The position numbers and the translations under genes are program-made. Source: Chloroflexia bacterium (GTDB lineage Bacteria; Chloroflexota; Chloroflexia; Thermomicrobiales; UBA6265). Taken from it: a stretch of DNA of 6,210 nucleotides. The stretch is taken from the NCBI GenBank assembly GCA_013696265.1, contig JACCYX010000160.1, forward strand, positions 1 to 6,210. Direction: 5' to 3'. This document shows positions 4,894 through 6,210 of the stretch, piece after piece; position 1 is the stretch's first letter; every line of letters starts with the position of its first letter. Under the pieces are notes generated by a model, which saw only the letters and a list, made by a program, of their open reading frames with translations, was not told the origin of the DNA and made no database searches.

Positions 4894-5526
4894 ATGGATC
4901 AGGAACGAATCGCCCAACTCGCGGCCGTGCAGTGCGCGATCGCGGCCTGCGTGCGGTGCGTCGATGCCGGGTTCCTCGCCGAAGCCAACCCAATCTTTCG
5001 CGGCCACGCCGCTCACCGGAACATGATCGTCGGCCAGGCGCCGGGTCCCCGCGCGCACCTCTCCGGCGTGCCGTGGTCCGGCGCCTCCGGCACGCTGCTT
5101 CGGAAGTGGTTCGCCGGAGCCGGGTTCGACCCCGATCACTTCCTCAACGACTGGTATTTCACCAGCCTCACCAAATGCTTCCCCGGCAAGGCGAAGCATG
5201 GCGCGGGTGACCGCGCGCCATCGGCGGCGGAGCGGGCCCTCTGCCGTACGCACCTGGACGCCGAGATCGCCCTGGTGCGTCCCCAACTCGTCGTCACGCT
5301 GGGCAGGCTGGCGGCTGACGCACTGATTCCCGGTGCCCGGTCGATGACGCTCCGCGGCCTGGTCGGATCGTCATTCACGGTCGATCTCGGGTACGGGCTG
5401 GTCACGCTCGTTCCGCTGCCGCATCCCTCCGGTGTCGGGCGCTGGCTCAACGATCCGGCCAACCGGGCCCTCGTCGACCGGGGCCTGGCCCACGTGGCCA
5501 CGTTTCGCGGGGACGAAGGACGATGA
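4894..5526 (+). CDS. Uracil-DNA glycosylase superfamily protein (family 4/5-like, Fe-S)
   Basis: This 210-residue protein carries the hallmarks of the thermostable, iron-sulfur uracil-DNA glycosylases, which cut uracil from DNA to start base excision repair. Motif A is GQAPGPRAHLSGVPWSGASG (47-66); motif B is LPLPHPSGVGRWLNDP (174-189). Four cysteines, C19 and C22 (CVRC), C95 (TKC) and C117, fit the spacing of the [4Fe-4S] ligands of family 4 (CxxC near the start, then KC and C before the VRPQLVVTLG strand). The usual acidic residue of GEAPG in family 4 is Gln48 here, so this is probably a separate subgroup and its uracil activity is inferred. I chose the ATG at 4894 (weak AGG five bases upstream) rather than an in-frame GTG at 4855. 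Its TGA overlaps the ATG of the hydrolase gene as ATGA, indicating co-translation. Confidence 0.88.
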   Translation: MDQERIAQLAAVQCAIAACVRCVDAGFLAEANPIFRGHAAHRNMIVGQAPGPRAHLSGVPWSGASGTLLRKWFAGAGFDPDHFLNDWYFTSLTKCFPGKAKHGAGDRAPSAAERALCRTHLDAEIALVRPQLVVTLGRLAADALIPGARSMTLRGLVGSSFTVDLGYGLVTLVPLPHPSGVGRWLNDPANRALVDRGLAHVATFRGDEGR

Positions 5527-6210
5527 GCCAAACCATCCTCGATCGCCCGCCGCCGTCCGCCGATGCGCGAATCGCCTATGGCGAGGGGGAGTTCCAATTC
5601 GCCGACCTGCGGCTGCCTTCGAGAGCTGGGTCCCACCCCTGTGTCGTCGCCATCCACGGCGGATTCTGGCGCAACCGCTACAGCCTCGATCACCTTGGGC
5701 ATATCTGCGCCGCCCTGGCGGGTCTCGGATTGGCGACCTGGAGCCTGGAGTACCGCCGAGTCGGCGATCCGGGCGGCGGCTGGCCCGGCACGTTTCACGA
5801 TATCGCCGCCGGCGCGGCCCATGTGTTCTGTCACGCCGCTGAATTCGGTATCGACCCAGCCCGGATCGCCGTGCTCGGTCACTCCGCCGGTGGCCACCTG
5901 GCGAGCTGGCTGGCAACTATGGCCAACGCGCCGGCTGACAGCCCGATCCGGGCCGAACCGTTGGACTTTTGCGCCGCGATCCCCTTGGCGGGAGTCCTCG
6001 ACCTTCATCAAGGTTGGAAGGAACACTTGGGAAACGGGGCGGTCGGGGAGTTTATGGGCGGACCGCTCTATAAACTCCTCGATCGCTACGAGGCGGCGTC
6101 GCCATCGTCGCTGGTGCCGTCACCGGTTCCGCACCTGGTCGTGCATGGCGTGGAAGACGCGATCGTGCCGGTGGCCATGAGCGAGCGGTACGTAGCGGCA
6201 GCCCGGCATC
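5523..6210 (+). CDS. Alpha/beta hydrolase (esterase / kynurenine formamidase-like), runs off the right edge
   Basis: The 229 visible codons start at the ATG that overlaps the glycosylase stop, with GAAGGA just two bases upstream. Visible family features are the oxyanion-hole motif IHGGFWRN (44-51), LATWSLEYRRVGDPGGGWPG (70-89) as the strand and turn before the DI..A helix, the nucleophile elbow GHSAGG (119-124, Ser121), and HGVEDAIVP (208-216), where Asp212 is the likely acid of the triad. The catalytic His would lie beyond the window. HGGxW and the order of motifs match the BD-FAE/kynurenine formamidase-type esterases; the substrate cannot be told. No signal peptide is present, so the enzyme is probably cytosolic. 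The coupling to a DNA glycosylase gene is striking but may be simple gene packing. Confidence 0.9.
   Translation, partial: MSQTILDRPPPSADARIAYGEGEFQFADLRLPSRAGSHPCVVAIHGGFWRNRYSLDHLGHICAALAGLGLATWSLEYRRVGDPGGGWPGTFHDIAAGAAHVFCHAAEFGIDPARIAVLGHSAGGHLASWLATMANAPADSPIRAEPLDFCAAIPLAGVLDLHQGWKEHLGNGAVGEFMGGPLYKLLDRYEAASPSSLVPSPVPHLVVHGVEDAIVPVAMSERYVAAARH

Overview
The window is GC-rich bacterial DNA with short intergenic gaps, frequent ATGA stop/start overlaps and purine-rich ribosome binding sites. A high-GC free-living bacterium fits. Chloroflexota (Thermomicrobia-like) is my best guess from the general look of the proteins, but it is only a guess because no taxonomic marker is present.

Layout. 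Minus strand, left end: the first 29 codons of an NAD(P)H-hydrate epimerase (NnrE) run off the left edge. They are coupled by a 4-base ATGA overlap to an upstream serine hydrolase of the class C beta-lactamase/esterase family (86-1579). A 161-base divergent intergenic region follows. On the plus strand comes a two-gene operon: a four-helix membrane protein (1741-2247) and a DUF4188 (monooxygenase-like) protein (2240-2710), overlapping by 8 bases. The centre (2711-4063) is mostly non-coding and looks more A/T-rich, at least in its left part. It holds one small clear gene for a DUF4177-like protein (3339-3539). Beyond it, yhhQ (queuosine precursor transporter, minus, 4064-4792) diverges from a uracil-DNA glycosylase gene (4894-5526). 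The glycosylase gene is coupled by another ATGA overlap to an alpha/beta hydrolase gene that runs off the right edge.

The most interesting part is the centre. Two units, about 2756-3171 (A) and 3658-4054 (B), share the same architecture. Each has a sigma70-type promoter (TTGACA, 17-base spacer, TA-rich -10), then a nearly identical leader of about 36 bases that can fold into a hairpin, then roughly 290-310 bases of diverged interior with several compact hairpins and no convincing reading frame. Each ends in a conserved 3' block of about 47 bases that forms a terminator-like hairpin, in which the base changes between copies keep the pairing. I read them as two paralogous ncRNA genes (about 360-380 nt each) flanking the DUF4177-like gene. 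I cannot match them to a known RNA class by eye.

The other genes are accessory metabolism and repair: metabolite repair (NnrE), hydrolases, Q-precursor uptake for tRNA modification, and uracil excision from DNA. I see no mobile-element gene, tRNA, rRNA or CRISPR array.
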